Positions 1 through 10,647 are shown, counted from the first letter of the stretch. The stretch: DNA of 64,000 bases from Setomelanomma holmii (GCA_010015745.1 ML978240.1:84219-148218); one strand, 5' to 3'. Numbers and translations are program-made. Notes: generated by a model from the letters alone, not told the origin.

Positions 1-12
1 TACAATGCTGCA

Positions 13-1810
13 ATGCTTTCATTCCTTCCTTTTTTGCTGCTTGGCACCTTCGTAACACGTGTTGCTTCTAGCTCAGACTACCACGAGCGACTTCTCCTTC
101 GCCCTTTGCCGCACGGCAATCTCCTGGCTTCGTTCAACTTCCTTAGCAACGAAAGCCAGACAGCATTCGAGCAACAAAATTTCCGATATCTTCCGAGATC
201 CTTTGGCCAGATCTTACAACATGCGCATGCCAAGGAGTTGCATCTGAGGTTCAGTGTGGGCAGGTGGGACGCGGAGAGCTGGGGCCAGCGACCATGGAAT
301 GGGGCAAGAGAAGGAGGCACGGGTGTTGAGCTGTGGGCATGGGTCGAGGCAGATAACGAGGAAGAGTGAGGCATGTGAACATATTATTTGGACGGCTAAT
401 GACTGTAACAGAGCATTTGCGCGATGGCTGACACTCACGAACGCCCTCTCTGGCCTCTTCTGCGCCTCTATGAACTTCATCGATGCCACTAAGACCATAC
501 GACCCGTCATGTCTTTTGTCCCCGAGGGCCACCACGGGAACGTCTCCAATCTCCATCTACTTCACGGCACTCTTCCCCACGAGGTTGTGTGCACAGAGAA
601 CTTGACACCATTCCTGAAGCTGCTTCCGTGCAAGGGTAAGGCGGGCGTCTCCAGCTTGCTAGACGGGCATAAATTGTTCGACGCCTCATTTCAGACCATG
701 GCTATCGATGTGCGACCGGTATGCGAGAGCGACGGCACAGATTGTGCTGTAGAGATGGAGCAGACTGTAGACATGGTGCTGGACATCGCGCGATCGAAGA
801 GGCCCCGAGACAACCCGATTCCACGACCTCTACCAATCGAGGAGATCGAGTGTGACACTTCCAAGGGCTACAATGGGCATGATACGTGCTATCCTCTGAA
901 CAAGGGAACCGAGCCAGCCTGGACGCTAGAGGAAGTGTTTGGCAGGCCACTCAAAGGTGCTTGCCCCTTGACCGATGAAAACGGCGACGCAGCCAATACT
1001 GTGTGCATCAATGCCCCGCCAGAGCGCACTATTGAGGCCAACACAACTGGTCAGTTCGTCGAGACTAAGCTAGCGTACGACACGATGCGCTGTTACAAGC
1101 TTCCAGAAGGCGCAGACTTCGACCTCGTTCTGCCAGAGCAGCAGATGACCACTGGGCTCGTGCGTCTCGACCCTCCTCTTTTTGCTGCCAGGACCATCAA
1201 CGGTCACGGCCAAGAGCGAGGCAGCACCCAGTCCGTCATCCGAAACCCTTCCACTGTTCAAGCTATTGAGATTGTATATCTCGAGTCTCTACCGTGGTTC
1301 ATGAAGCCCTATCTTCACACTTTACGTGCTCACCTCGATACAACTGACGAGAGTCCGATCACTGAGACATACTATCGCCCGGCAATTGACCGAAAGCGAG
1401 GCACCCATCTCGAATTGCGAATGATCATACCTCCCAGCTCCACTCTCACAGTCACATACGACTTCGAGAAGGCCATCCTCCGCTACACAGAATATCCTCC
1501 AGATGCCAACCGAGGCTTTGACGCAGCGCCAGCCGTTATCCGCGTCCTATCGCCCAGCATCGGAGATAGTAAAGGCATGTACATCCGGACGACTTCCCTA
1601 CTGCTTCCACTGCCCACACCGGATTTCAGTATGCCGTATAACGTCATCATCCTTACAAGTACAGTCATGGCACTTGGCTTTGGCAATATCTTCAATCTGC
1701 TGGTGCGCCGTTTTGTCGGTGCAGACGAAGTACCTGCTAGCCAGGGTGGCCTAAAGGGCGTATTACTTGGCAAATTGAACAGGTTGAGAGCATTATTCGG
1801 AAAAGCATGA
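13..1810 (+). CDS. GPI16: GPI transamidase subunit GPI16 / PIG-T
   Basis: Non-catalytic subunit of the ER GPI transamidase, which replaces the C-terminal signal of precursor proteins with a GPI anchor. Seen: two exons, 13-365 and 412-1810. The 46-nt intron (GTGAGG..ACAG, branch GCTAATGAC) joins an Ala-Trp-Ala-Trp segment ahead of it to Ala-Phe-Ala-Arg-Trp after it, as in PIG-T proteins. The N-terminus is a hydrophobic signal peptide (MLSFLPFLLLGTFVTRVASS). The long lumenal region contains the family's LTNALSGLFCAS and CTENLTPFLKLLPCKGKAG stretches. A single transmembrane helix lies near the C-terminus (NVIILTSTVMALGFG), followed by a short basic tail. The start at 13 is the first in-frame ATG before the signal peptide; an upstream exon outside the window cannot be excluded. 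The product is about 583 aa, normal for the family. Confidence 0.93.
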
Positions 1811-2022
1811 ATAATGTACAATTCCACCAATGAAAAAATATAAAGATCAAACACGAGCCTGACTATCTTCACCACATGAACAGTGATGTATCACCAACCC
1901 CAAACAACAAGCCAGGAGACCATCAACGCCGCCACCAAAACCAAACACCAGCTCATACATCCTCGAAGATGTCCTCAACATCTTCAGGCTCAGCGCACTC
2001 ATCCAACCAAGCCCAGACCAGC

Positions 2023-2415
2023 TCAACACACCCTCGACATCAATCTCAACCTCATCAGGCCCATCCTCCAAACCACTTCCATTTGAACTCTGAGAGACAT
2101 ATTGCGGAGGGCCAGGAGGATGTTGCGAAGGATATCAGCCAGGATTTTGGTGGTGTACGCGTGGTGTTGGTGCTGGTTTGAAGTTGCTATTTCGATGGCT
2201 TTGATGCGCTTACGCACAGTCCAGATAGCGTATGCGAAGCCAGCGTGAGCCAGAACGTGAAGCGAGTATGATGCAAGAAAGACTTGGAAGGGTACAAAGC
2301 ACTAAAGGAGGAGGGGAGAGAAGTTATATGCTAGACCAGCTAGCGTATACACGACTCTAAGACCAGGAAGAGAGAGGTTTGCTGAGGGCTCGTAGAGACT
2401 ATCGAAGGTGGCCAT
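2023..2415 (-). CDS. small hypothetical membrane protein
   Basis: Not recognised. Read on the minus strand, an ATG at 2415 opens 21 codons (MATFDSLYEP..). A 51-nt intron at 2352-2302 (GTGTAT..TTTAG, pyrimidine-rich 3' end) removes an in-frame TAG. The second exon, 2301-2023, stays in frame and gives about 113 aa. Residues 22-48 (FVPFQVFLASYSLHVLAHAGFAYAIW) look like one membrane helix, followed by a basic, helical, cytosol-like tail (VRKRIKAIE..). The C-terminal end is uncertain and may be spliced again, because open frames continue to about 1850. The gene is tail-to-tail with GPI16. Support is the intron that restores the frame plus the hydrophobic segment; no homology is claimed. Confidence 0.38.
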
Positions 2416-2653
2416 TGTGATTTGTGATGGGATTTTAGTGTGCTGTGGTGGATACGTTGCGTTGTGTGTGGTGTGGATGGTGGTGGAATGTCGTGTGAAG
2501 ATGTTCGAGAGTATAGGATCTAAGGAACTCAAATAGGTGGAGATAGAAGTTTATATATATCATCTTGGAATCGACTGCTATTGTGCTATTGTACATAGTT
2601 CAGATGTGGCTGGTGGTATTGCGACAATAGAAGTTCTCCTTCACCTCGACCTA

Positions 2654-3805
2654 TTATGCCTCCTTATTGTCTCGCAACTTTGTCTTTCCGTACGCTCCTC
2701 CAGCTAGTTTGCGCATCTCCAAGGCCCGTCTGTATGGCGGTGCGGTAGGCGGCTGTATAGGATCTAGACTCACTCTGTCCGTGGGGAGGTGGTAGGTTGC
2801 ATCCGAATCGTAGGCAGAGAGATCGCCGCACGCGAGGAATGGAGCTATCCAGCGCTTTCCGCCTTCTTCAATGTCATCTTCATCTTCGCTTTCTGAGCTT
2901 AGGTTTATCTCGATACAGCCGTCTTCCCGCACTCTTTGCGTCGTCTGTCGCTTCGGCTTTGCGTTCTCGAGAGGTGTGGGAATTTGTGTTCCAGCGCCTA
3001 ATGGTTGATCTAGACTTGGTTTGAAGCCTGCAGGTGGACAGAAACCTTCACACACCACGAAAGCTTCGATACTGCTTGCGCGACTGCTGCGAGGTTTGGC
3101 TACGCGGACTCGGTCGAAGACAATCTTGAGTTGTGCGAAGAGCACATCGACGTCTTTGCCTCGGAAGATCTTAGCGACAAACTTTCCCCCAGGTTTGAGG
3201 ACACAGAGGGCGAGATTGAGTGCTGCCCATAATAGCTGACTCTGGACATATATGTCAAGATCATGCAAGCCAGTGACGTCGGGCGCACCGTCTGAGATGA
3301 CGAGGTCGACAGGCGATGATGCCGTCGAAGATTTTGGGTCGTATGTATCTGGGTCCAATGCTTTCAGCATCAGTGGTATTGTCGAAGGATGTGTAATGTC
3401 TGCGCGCAACGTAGTGACCCCCTCGAGAGGGCTCATGGGCTGCAGATCAATAGCCACAATCCTGACCCCTTCGCGAAGCTTTGGCTTCACATCTTTGACC
3501 TCAAGCTTCTCCATCTGTTCCTCCATTAGCTTCGCCTTCTTCATTCCGAGCACGTAGTCGCGTGTTGCTGCTTGCTTCTCTTGCCATCCTGCTCGGCCAA
3601 ATGTCTCGCCCTTGATCAGTACTCTTGACAGAACTTGACTCCAACTTCCAGGTGCCGCACATAGATCGACCACGCGAGTGACGCCTTCAAATAAGCTGAA
3701 CTCTTCGTCTATCTGAAGGAGCTTATACGCGGATCTTGCACGCCAGCCCTCCTCCTTGGCAAGACGATAGTACGCGTCTCGCTTGTCCTTCGAAGACTTT
3801 CCCAT
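2654..3805 (-). CDS. TRM7: tRNA (ribose-2'-O)-methyltransferase TRM7 (FtsJ family)
   Basis: SAM-dependent methyltransferase that 2'-O-methylates anticodon-loop positions 32 and 34 of certain cytosolic tRNAs (family knowledge; yeast Trm7 works with Trm732 and Trm734). Seen: an intronless 383-aa frame beginning MGKSSKDKRDAYYRLAKEEG, with RARSAYKLLQID carrying the first catalytic Lys. The SAM-binding motif is VVDLCAAPGSWSQVL. The catalytic Asp is in ISDGAPDVTG, Lys in GGKFVAKIFRG, and Glu in SSRASSIEAFVV, giving the K-D-K-E tetrad. Residues about 70-115 form an insertion between SAM motifs, and the acidic C-terminal extension after about 270 is longer than in yeast (310 aa). Both are common in filamentous fungi as far as I recall. 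It is divergent from MAK5 across a 386-bp gap. Confidence 0.93.
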   Translation of the reverse strand: MGKSSKDKRDAYYRLAKEEGWRARSAYKLLQIDEEFSLFEGVTRVVDLCAAPGSWSQVLSRVLIKGETFGRAGWQEKQAATRDYVLGMKKAKLMEEQMEKLEVKDVKPKLREGVRIVAIDLQPMSPLEGVTTLRADITHPSTIPLMLKALDPDTYDPKSSTASSPVDLVISDGAPDVTGLHDLDIYVQSQLLWAALNLALCVLKPGGKFVAKIFRGKDVDVLFAQLKIVFDRVRVAKPRSSRASSIEAFVVCEGFCPPAGFKPSLDQPLGAGTQIPTPLENAKPKRQTTQRVREDGCIEINLSSESEDEDDIEEGGKRWIAPFLACGDLSAYDSDATYHLPTDRVSLDPIQPPTAPPYRRALEMRKLAGGAYGKTKLRDNKEA

Positions 3806-4191
3806 TTCACTTGGCTCTGGAAATCGGAATCGGCTCGTACGGTGTGCTCTGTCCTGATGCTAGAGTAGACGAACTAGTTTGCGGAAAGGATTGCTTTCGA
3901 TCTGGTTCACCTCGAATTGGACCTCTTCCAGCCAAGCATGTACGAAACTTTGGCGACTTTTGTGCTTCTCCGTTCTTTTCCTGATCTGCGTCAAGGTACA
4001 GTATATTCCGCCGCAATGGATCCCTACCTTCCCAATGTGGTCGGATTTGTGTGTTGTGTGAAGTATCGTGCAGGGCAAGTTTAGCCGAGCGGGGACGATC
4101 GGACTCCCGAACGCCGACCAAAAGTCTCTCTTAGAAGAATTACAAGCCATCGATCGTTGTGTCAACATCACACAATTGTCGTCTAGGCACG
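3806..4191. promoter_or_regulatory. divergent intergenic region between TRM7 and MAK5
   Basis: This 386-bp gap must hold the promoters of both the tRNA methyltransferase and the ribosome-biogenesis helicase, because the two genes start on opposite sides of it. I see no clear TATA box. A short run at 4082-4125 looks like a tRNA A-box, but no matching B-box follows, so I do not call a tRNA. Open frames here have no supporting features. Confidence 0.5.
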
Positions 4192-6639
4192 ATGAAGCGC
4201 CCTCATAACGCGCCAAAAGCGGCGCATAAGGCGCACAAGCGCCAGAAGATCGAGAAGGCGCCCCGAAAGGAAATCGCTATCCCGAAACGCAAAATCCGCC
4301 TGGACGACCTAGGATGGAAGCAGGTGTCCATGCCAGACCGGTTAGAGGACTTCGAAGGCTTCTATGGGCTAGAAGAAATTGAAGATGTATCAGTGGTCAA
4401 GGATCCCGCGACAGGACATGTTTCCTTTGAGACGACCAAAACAGACGACCAGATCGAGCACGACATAGAGCAGGCGTGGCAGCGCGAAGAAGAGGAGGCG
4501 AAGCGGCTAGAGGAGATAACGTTCGGCAATGGCGAAGACCCCACAGACAAGAGCGATGAAGAGAAAGAGGCAGAGGCAGATATTTCTCCGGTAGAGAATG
4601 TCGACGACTCATGGGAGGGTTTTAGTGACGAGGACACGACCATGAACGGACACAAAACAACTAAAGACGCGGTCGCAGATACCGAAAAGCCAGTGCCCAT
4701 CGTGGATGGAAGCGCAGCTCCCAAGCCACAAGACAAGACCGAGAAGAAAAGGCAGACTAAGAAGGAGAAGAATGCCGAAAAAGCCAAGCAAGTTGCAATC
4801 ATAAATGGAAGCAACAAGGATGAAGACGATGATGCGGAGGACGAGGATGTCGCAGATGACGAGATCTCCGGTCCAAGTGCCTTCAGCATCTTGGCAGACC
4901 GTGCAGATGATGAAGACGACGAGGTCGACGTGTCTGCTTGGGAAGAGTTGCAGCTCTCGCCAAAACTCTTAGACGCCCTCGCCAAACTCCAATTCTCCAA
5001 ACCCACCGCGATTCAGGAATCCACAATACCAGAAATTATGGCGGGCCGGGACGTGATTGGCAAAGCCTCAACTGGATCTGGTAAAACCCTCGCTTTCGGA
5101 ATCCCAATTGTAGAGGCTTTCCTGTCTTCGAGGAGAGATGTGAAGGACGCAAAGTCTAAGACACCCTTGGCTCTGATCATTGCGCCAACTCGAGAGTTGG
5201 CTCATCAGATCACGGCGCATTTAACCGACCTCTGTGCGAAGGGTGACTTTGATGCGCCGAAGATAGCGTCAGTCACTGGTGGCCTGGCTGTACAGAAACA
5301 ACGGCGACAGCTTGAGACAGCTGATATTGTTGTTGGTACTCCTGGTCGATTATGGGAAGTCATTAGCAGTGGCCAAGGTCTGCTCGAGAAGTTCAAGCAG
5401 ATTCGCTTCCTTGTAGTTGACGAGGCTGATCGTTTACTGAGTCACGGAAATTACAAAGAGCTTGGTGAAATCTTGAAGATCTTAGAAAAGGACGACCCGA
5501 CTGAAGAGAGTCCCGTTGAAGACGCTGAGCCCCAGATCGAGCGACAAACCCTGGTATTTTCTGCGACTTTCCAGAAGAGTTTACAGCAAAAGCTTGCCGG
5601 CAAAGCCAAGGCTGGGGGTGATCTTCTAAGCAAGCAACAGTCCATGGAGTATCTTCTCAAGAAGCTCAAGTTTCGAGAGGAGAAACCAAAGTTCATCGAC
5701 GTCAATCCAGAGTCACAGATGGCCAGCAGGTTGAAAGAGGGCTTAATCGAATGTGCTGGCACGGAGAAAGACCTCTACCTCTACTCGTTACTGATGTTCT
5801 ATCTAAAGAAGCGCGCTCTTATCTTCACTAATTCAATTTCGGCAGTACGACGCATCACGCCCTATCTACAGAACCTGCAGCTGCCTGCTCTTCCACTGCA
5901 TTCCAGCATGGCCCAGAAAGCTCGCCTAAGGTCCATTGAACGCTTTAAGGAGCGTCCTGGATCTGTTCTGGTTGCTACTGACGTCGCAGCGCGCGGACTC
6001 GACATTCCCAAGGTGGAGCTAGTCATTCACTACCATCTGCCTCGAGCGGCCGATGCCTATGTGCATCGTTCTGGACGTACTGCACGTGCCGATGCGGCAG
6101 GTGCAAGTATCCTGATCTGTGCTCCAGAAGAAGTCGCAGGTGTTCGGAGGCTCATAGCGAAGGTTCACGCACGAGCCGATGACGCTCCGAAGTCCAAGAA
6201 GACGGCTTACTTCATACGCACACTGGACATTGATCGACGTATCGTTTCTCGCTTGAAGGAGCGCGCCACCATAGCTAAAAAGCTTGCTGACACGGTCATC
6301 GCTAAAGAGAAGAAGCACAGTGAAGATGATGTGATGCGGCAAGCGGCCGAGGACCTAGGCGTAGACTATGATAGCGAAGAGTTTGAGAAAGAAGCGAAAG
6401 GAAAGAGAGGACGTGGTAGCGGTAGAAAAAAGAAGGAGAAAGAAGCCAGCGAAATGACGAAGGGCGAGCAGCAAGCTTTGCGAGCAGAGTTGAGGGGGCT
6501 GTTGAGTCAGAGGATCAATACCGGCGTGAGCGCTCGATATCTCACCAGCGGAGGAATCGACGTGGAAGCCCTCATGGCTGGGGAGGGCAATCTGGAATTT
6601 CTGGGACCAATGGATGGGCTGGGATTTGACGCGGACTGA
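4192..6639 (+). CDS. MAK5: ATP-dependent RNA helicase MAK5 (DEAD-box, DDX24-like)
   Basis: Nucleolar DEAD-box helicase needed for 60S ribosomal subunit assembly (family knowledge). Seen: a single exon of 815 aa. I chose the ATG at 4192 because MKRPHNAPKAAHKAHKRQK is the basic N-terminus expected for the family; an in-frame ATG 11 codons upstream is less likely. An acidic Asp/Glu-rich region occupies about residues 100-245. The helicase core follows: Q-motif, Walker A ASTGSGKT, PTRELA, TPGR, DEAD in VVDEADRLL, SAT, TNSISAVRR, VATDVAARGLDIP and HRSGRTAR. Between DEAD and SAT lies an insert typical of MAK5/DDX24. The C-terminus is Lys-rich. Motifs are intact and the length is normal. Confidence 0.94.
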   Translation: MKRPHNAPKAAHKAHKRQKIEKAPRKEIAIPKRKIRLDDLGWKQVSMPDRLEDFEGFYGLEEIEDVSVVKDPATGHVSFETTKTDDQIEHDIEQAWQREEEEAKRLEEITFGNGEDPTDKSDEEKEAEADISPVENVDDSWEGFSDEDTTMNGHKTTKDAVADTEKPVPIVDGSAAPKPQDKTEKKRQTKKEKNAEKAKQVAIINGSNKDEDDDAEDEDVADDEISGPSAFSILADRADDEDDEVDVSAWEELQLSPKLLDALAKLQFSKPTAIQESTIPEIMAGRDVIGKASTGSGKTLAFGIPIVEAFLSSRRDVKDAKSKTPLALIIAPTRELAHQITAHLTDLCAKGDFDAPKIASVTGGLAVQKQRRQLETADIVVGTPGRLWEVISSGQGLLEKFKQIRFLVVDEADRLLSHGNYKELGEILKILEKDDPTEESPVEDAEPQIERQTLVFSATFQKSLQQKLAGKAKAGGDLLSKQQSMEYLLKKLKFREEKPKFIDVNPESQMASRLKEGLIECAGTEKDLYLYSLLMFYLKKRALIFTNSISAVRRITPYLQNLQLPALPLHSSMAQKARLRSIERFKERPGSVLVATDVAARGLDIPKVELVIHYHLPRAADAYVHRSGRTARADAAGASILICAPEEVAGVRRLIAKVHARADDAPKSKKTAYFIRTLDIDRRIVSRLKERATIAKKLADTVIAKEKKHSEDDVMRQAAEDLGVDYDSEEFEKEAKGKRGRGSGRKKKEKEASEMTKGEQQALRAELRGLLSQRINTGVSARYLTSGGIDVEALMAGEGNLEFLGPMDGLGFDAD

Positions 6640-6751
6640 AGAGAGCTTATGTAAAGTGCAATAAAGGTGGTAAGGTATGACGAGGAGGCGGGGGACAACA
6701 CTAGCGTTCACTTATCCGCCTCGTTGCCAAGACGTTCGACCCCGGTCACGA

Positions 6752-6759
6752 TATAAATA
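6752..6759 (+). promoter_or_regulatory. TATA box for the gene at 6814
   Basis: TATAAATA lies 62 bp before the ATG at 6814 and is followed by a pyrimidine-rich leader. The sequence and spacing fit a fungal TATA-type core promoter. Confidence 0.55.
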
Positions 6760-6813
6760 ATCGCCTTCGCACATCTGCCCTGCTACAGCTTTCCAATTCA
6801 ACTTTCGACCGCA

Positions 6814-7862
6814 ATGACAATGTCTATAAATCCACCGCAACCTGCGATCCTCCAGTATCGCTCCAAGCAGGCCAAGTCTGAGAAGCTATACGCCAAGTGG
6901 AACGAGCTCCGAGACGAGATCGATGAGTTCGTCGATGCAGACATCGGAGCAGACTTCAAGAGCGAAATGGAAAGCATGCTTGGCAATACGTCAGATGTAC
7001 CCGGGGTCAACAAAGTTATGCTCGCGGATAGGGAGTACTGTGCCAAGAATTGGTTTGTTTTCCTGACTATCTGGCTACCAATCTTCTACGCCATTTCGCA
7101 TCGGCTTTACCTCTACCCGTCGTCGAACCTTCTCTCCGCTGGCTTCCTGACTCCCTTCCTTACCATCCTCTCAGTCTACGCCGATTGGACTCAAGTCCGC
7201 TATCAGACGGCCGAATACTATCTCGAGCGCCGTGGCTACTATTACGTCGGCAAGGAACAGACTAAGGGCGAGACGAGGACCCCAATGTCGCCCTTGACAA
7301 GGCCGCATACATCGTCAAAGTCGCTAGTGAACGCCTGACAAGCTACAAACAAGGGTATCACCTTACTAAGAGCAAATTGAAGATTGGGTACCATCGAGAG
7401 AATGAACTCCGCGTTCAGCTTATCGCTGTCAAGGAAGAGACGTGTGAGGCAATAATCAAAGCGCGCAAGTCGGTGAACGAGATGCGGCGTCGATACTACA
7501 CGTCTCGCCACAAATATCAGCATATCCTCGTCGAAGCGCTTGAGAAGTTGATCAAGAAGTTCAAGAACGTCTCTGTGCCAAAGGTCAAGGGCGTCGCGCC
7601 AGAAAAGGCACATAGCCACGGTCTCACTGGACCACTGGAGCAACTGGTCGGGAAGCTGAAACAGGATATGCTGGCCACGGAGAAGCAGGTGAGGCTGACG
7701 GACAAGATCATCGAACTGCTCGAAATGAATGGTGATGGTGTAGGGCAGCAACATATTGGTAACCTGGTGAGGGAGGCGGAAAAAGCGCTGCAAGAGGACG
7801 AGCGAGAGGAATTCGAGGTCAACCCGGCCGATGGCGACAGTGCCGCAGCGGTGGCGGCATAG
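6814..7862 (+). CDS. membrane/coiled-coil protein, tandem paralog A (unknown family)
   Basis: I do not recognise the family. The start is ATG at 6814, 62 bp after a TATA box. Exon 1 encodes a charged N-terminus (helical, KLYAKWNELRDEIDEF) and two membrane segments at about residues 78-97 (FVFLTIWLPIFYAIS) and 103-122 (LLSAGFLTPFLTILSVY). A frame change then occurs. My best intron is 7246-7301 (56 nt, weak GTCGGC donor, GACAAG acceptor), which gives 330 aa in frame. A frameshift at the same place is the alternative. The second exon is a long charged helix with heptad-like leucines (ALEKLIKKF) and the motif KFKNVSVPKVKGVAP followed by LTGPLEQL. The next gene downstream repeats the YAIS membrane segment and this motif almost exactly, so the two are tandem duplicates. 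No catalytic residues are visible. Confidence 0.62.
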
Positions 7863-8261
7863 CTCGAAAGAAAGCTGTATGAGCATTACGAGAGACTGGA
7901 CGCGTGTTGCAAGGGCATAGCGCGAGGACCTGGAACGACAGAAGAGACGAACGAGAAGGAGTCGATTGTCTCATTGTCTTAAGCTACAATTGCCACATCT
8001 GGATGTCATCAGTAAGGATAGGGAAGCTTGACGTCCCATGATGGGGTGGGCTGGGAGGAGACTAGGATGATAGGCACCGCAAAGGACAACACAGCAAACA
8101 TGCGAAAAAGGCAATGCGCGCCTATATTCCGCGTGTACCTGAGACTTTCACTCGCCAAGACTGCCGCACCCTTGGCCCCACCTCTTATGTTCTCGGTCTT
8201 TCCTTCCTCTTTTACAACAATCGCAATACTTTGACCTCAACTTACACTGACAACGAACACA
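7863..8261 (+). other. intergenic region between the tandem paralogs
   Basis: The 399 bp between paralogs A and B hold no convincing coding signal. The last 60 bases before the ATG at 8262 are pyrimidine-rich, as in a fungal leader. Confidence 0.4.
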
Positions 8262-9213
8262 ATGTCACTGACCAAGCTTGAACTCCCCGCCGATACATCA
8301 CAGTCTGACATGGACATCGCTGAAACAGACACCGAGGATTCAGACTCGCGTTCTCCATACCCTTGCCTGATTAAAACTACCATGCCGGCGCTGTACGCCA
8401 TCTCATACGCCTGCTTAGTCAACTGCAACCCGTTCAGGCTGGGCCGGACCGTTTTCTTGCCCCTCATCTTCATTTTCGGTCTTTCTTCCGCTCTCGACTG
8501 CCTTCTGGGCAGGATACAAGAACTGCTCGCATCCGGTAGCGCGTCCTCAAAGCAACTCCACAGCCAGACTGAAATCCTCAAAAGCCGCACAGAAGCGCCT
8601 TCAGAATTATCAGAACGGGTATACAAAAGCATTGCAACACGAGAAGAAAGCACTGCTGGATGCAAACGATGCCAGGGAGCGTCTGACTCGGAGTAGGAAT
8701 GACCTCATCGTTTCGCAAGAGCAGCGGATACAAGATTTTCGCGAAGGGAAGAAAGAGCAGAATGAAATACGCCGGGTGCATTACATGTGCTTGCAGGACT
8801 ACCAGACCCGCATCGTCACGGAGCTCGAGAAGCTGACCAAGAAGTTCAAGAACATCTCAGTTCCGAAAGTCAAAGGTGTCGCGCCGAGGAAATCAAATAG
8901 CAACAGTCTGACTGGCCCGCTAGAGAAGCTGGCGGTGGTGTTTGCTAGACAGCTGGAGATGACTAGGAAGAGGGTCGCAATATCTACGGCGGTGCACTCG
9001 TATCGTGTTCTCTTCTACTCACGGACACGGACCAGCCCTTCACAAAGTCGGAGTATTTTAGCGATCATTTTTAGCTTGAGGCTCTGCGACATGGTTGTTG
9101 TACCTGCTAGAGCTTGTGCCTTCCTATCCGAGCAAGGCTGGGTGGCTGAGTCCAGCCAAGCTGAAGCTTCATATCGTATTAGCGTTCCACAAATAACGCC
9201 ACAGTGGATATAA
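8262..9213 (+). CDS. membrane/coiled-coil protein, tandem paralog B (unknown family)
   Basis: Paralog of the gene at 6814. The start is ATG at 8262 (MSLTKLELPADTSQSDMD), with an acidic Ser/Asp-rich N-terminus. A membrane region follows, with YAIS as in paralog A and then FLPLIFIFGLSSALDCLL. A 49-nt intron at 8536-8584 (GTAGCG donor, GACTGAAAT branch, AAAG acceptor) joins LLAS to AAQKRLQNYQNGY, matching the AAYIVKVASERLTSYKQGY of paralog A. This gives 300 aa in frame. The coiled coil contains ELEKLTKKFKNISVPKVKGV, then LTGPLEKL. After about residue 240 similarity to A stops (about from KRVAIST), so the C-terminus is either a missed intron or a degenerate, truncated end. Function unknown. Confidence 0.6.
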
Positions 9214-9507
9214 TTGGTTGGATAGTCAAGACAGGCTCAAGCGAGGCTATCATGTGTTTCGTGTAAGATTACACGTGGGGTCTGGATGCTTCACCGGAAA
9301 GGTGAGCTGAGAGGTTGTCCGGGGCATATATTTTCGTTGGATGTCGTGTGCCGGAAGGGAGGGAAAAGCAACGAAGTATCATTCAAAGATATACAAGTTC
9401 TATCCAGAGAATTCTTCTCTCCAACAACACCTTAAGTGAAGGTCTTGGGACACATACAACGAATCTGCACATCCTCCACCAAAAATCACACGATCCATCT
9501 TAGAACC

Positions 9508-10046
9508 ATGCTTTTCACAACCCTCCTTCTCCCACTCTTCACCCTCGCCGTCTCGGCAGACCTCATTCCTGCCCTCGAATCCCGCTCCGCAGAAACCCAT
9601 CTCGGTACGCTCCTCAGATCCAAGAAATACATATATGAGATGCCCTAACCATATTCTTAGATGCTCGTCAACCCACCTCGCCCCTCCTCGGCAAGCGCCA
9701 ATTCTGCTCCTCCGCCTACCCCTACACCTGCAGCGCCATCGACGGCGATACAATGTGCATGGCCGCGTCCGAAGTCTGCTGTCAGAGAATTGCCATCGAC
9801 GGGTCAGGCACGTATCCATACGTGTGCCCCGTGAGCCATCCGTACTGCTGTCCGCCGGACACGGCGGGTAACCCGATGTGTGGGAGTGATAGTACGTGTA
9901 AGAATGGGAGTGGGGATACGCAGAATCATGGGGCTGCGACGCAGGTGACGAGTGCGGCGGCGAAGAGTACGGGTGGGGTGGGAAGGGTTGGGGTCGAGAG
10001 GGGTGTGGTCTTGGCGGCGGTTTTGGGTGGTTTGGCGATGGTGTAG
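9508..10046 (+). CDS. secreted cysteine-rich protein, probably GPI-anchored
   Basis: Not assigned to a named family. Exon 1 (9508-9604) encodes a signal peptide, MLFTTLLLPLFTLAVSA. A 56-nt intron (9605-9660, GTACGC..TTAG, branch CCCTAACC) leads to exon 2 (9661-10046); the joined frame is 160 aa. After the signal peptide a Kex2-type dibasic site (LLGKR) precedes a compact region with about ten cysteines at residues 50-100, including VCCQR and YCCPP pairs. The last 20 residues are hydrophobic (GVVLAAVLGGLAMV) after a Ser/Thr/Gly-rich stretch, which suggests a GPI-attachment signal. Likely cell-surface or wall-located; a role as an effector or adhesin would be speculation. Confidence 0.72.
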
Positions 10047-10647
10047 CTAGATCATTGGGATGTGAGAATATTGTTCAGGTAGGCTATTGTGCCTGCCTTG
10101 CGCTGGTGGCGTTGGCTGTCGGTTCCGCGAGATAATGAACATCAATGCATGCCGTCATTCAGATATCGAGTACCCATTGCCCAGTACAACGCAATCCTTT
10201 GGCCTGGCATACTGTGTAGAATTTTCGCGTCTTAGCCTTGCTACGATCTGCACGTCATTCAGCCTTGTCGAACCGACACTCAGCCTTGTCAAATCTCATC
10301 GTCGCCCCTTTCACCTTGCTCTTGCCCTCCAATTCGTCCTAAAGCTTTTGTACGCAGGACACTTGACTTTCGAACAGGGCCGCGCATCGGCGCATCAAAA
10401 CTGAGGCGTACTGTTGTCAAAAGGTACATAAGAGCATTAGTGCTTCAAGCACACATAGGTTGCGCGGACAATGAGGCTGTGGCTTGCAGATCCTCGACGC
10501 AAGTTCATCTTGGCATTTGAGTTGTGTGATATATATAGACTAAAGTCGCAGCCTTCGCGCTCGCCTCCCCAGTGCTCATGCCGCTTTCGTGAACACCTCA
10601 TCGACTTCTTTGTCGTTCCTCGCCAGCGTAGATTACAGAACTGAACA
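10047..10647. other. intergenic, no gene seen
   Basis: Six hundred bases without a convincing gene. A TATA-like GATATATATAGAC sits near 10530, about 120 bp before the first ATG of the CorA-like locus, and may be its old promoter. Confidence 0.35.

Noticed and set aside
4082..4125. tRNA-like A-box (TAGCCGAGCGGGG)
   Set aside because: No B-box (GGTTCGANNCC) at the right distance and no cloverleaf could be drawn by eye.
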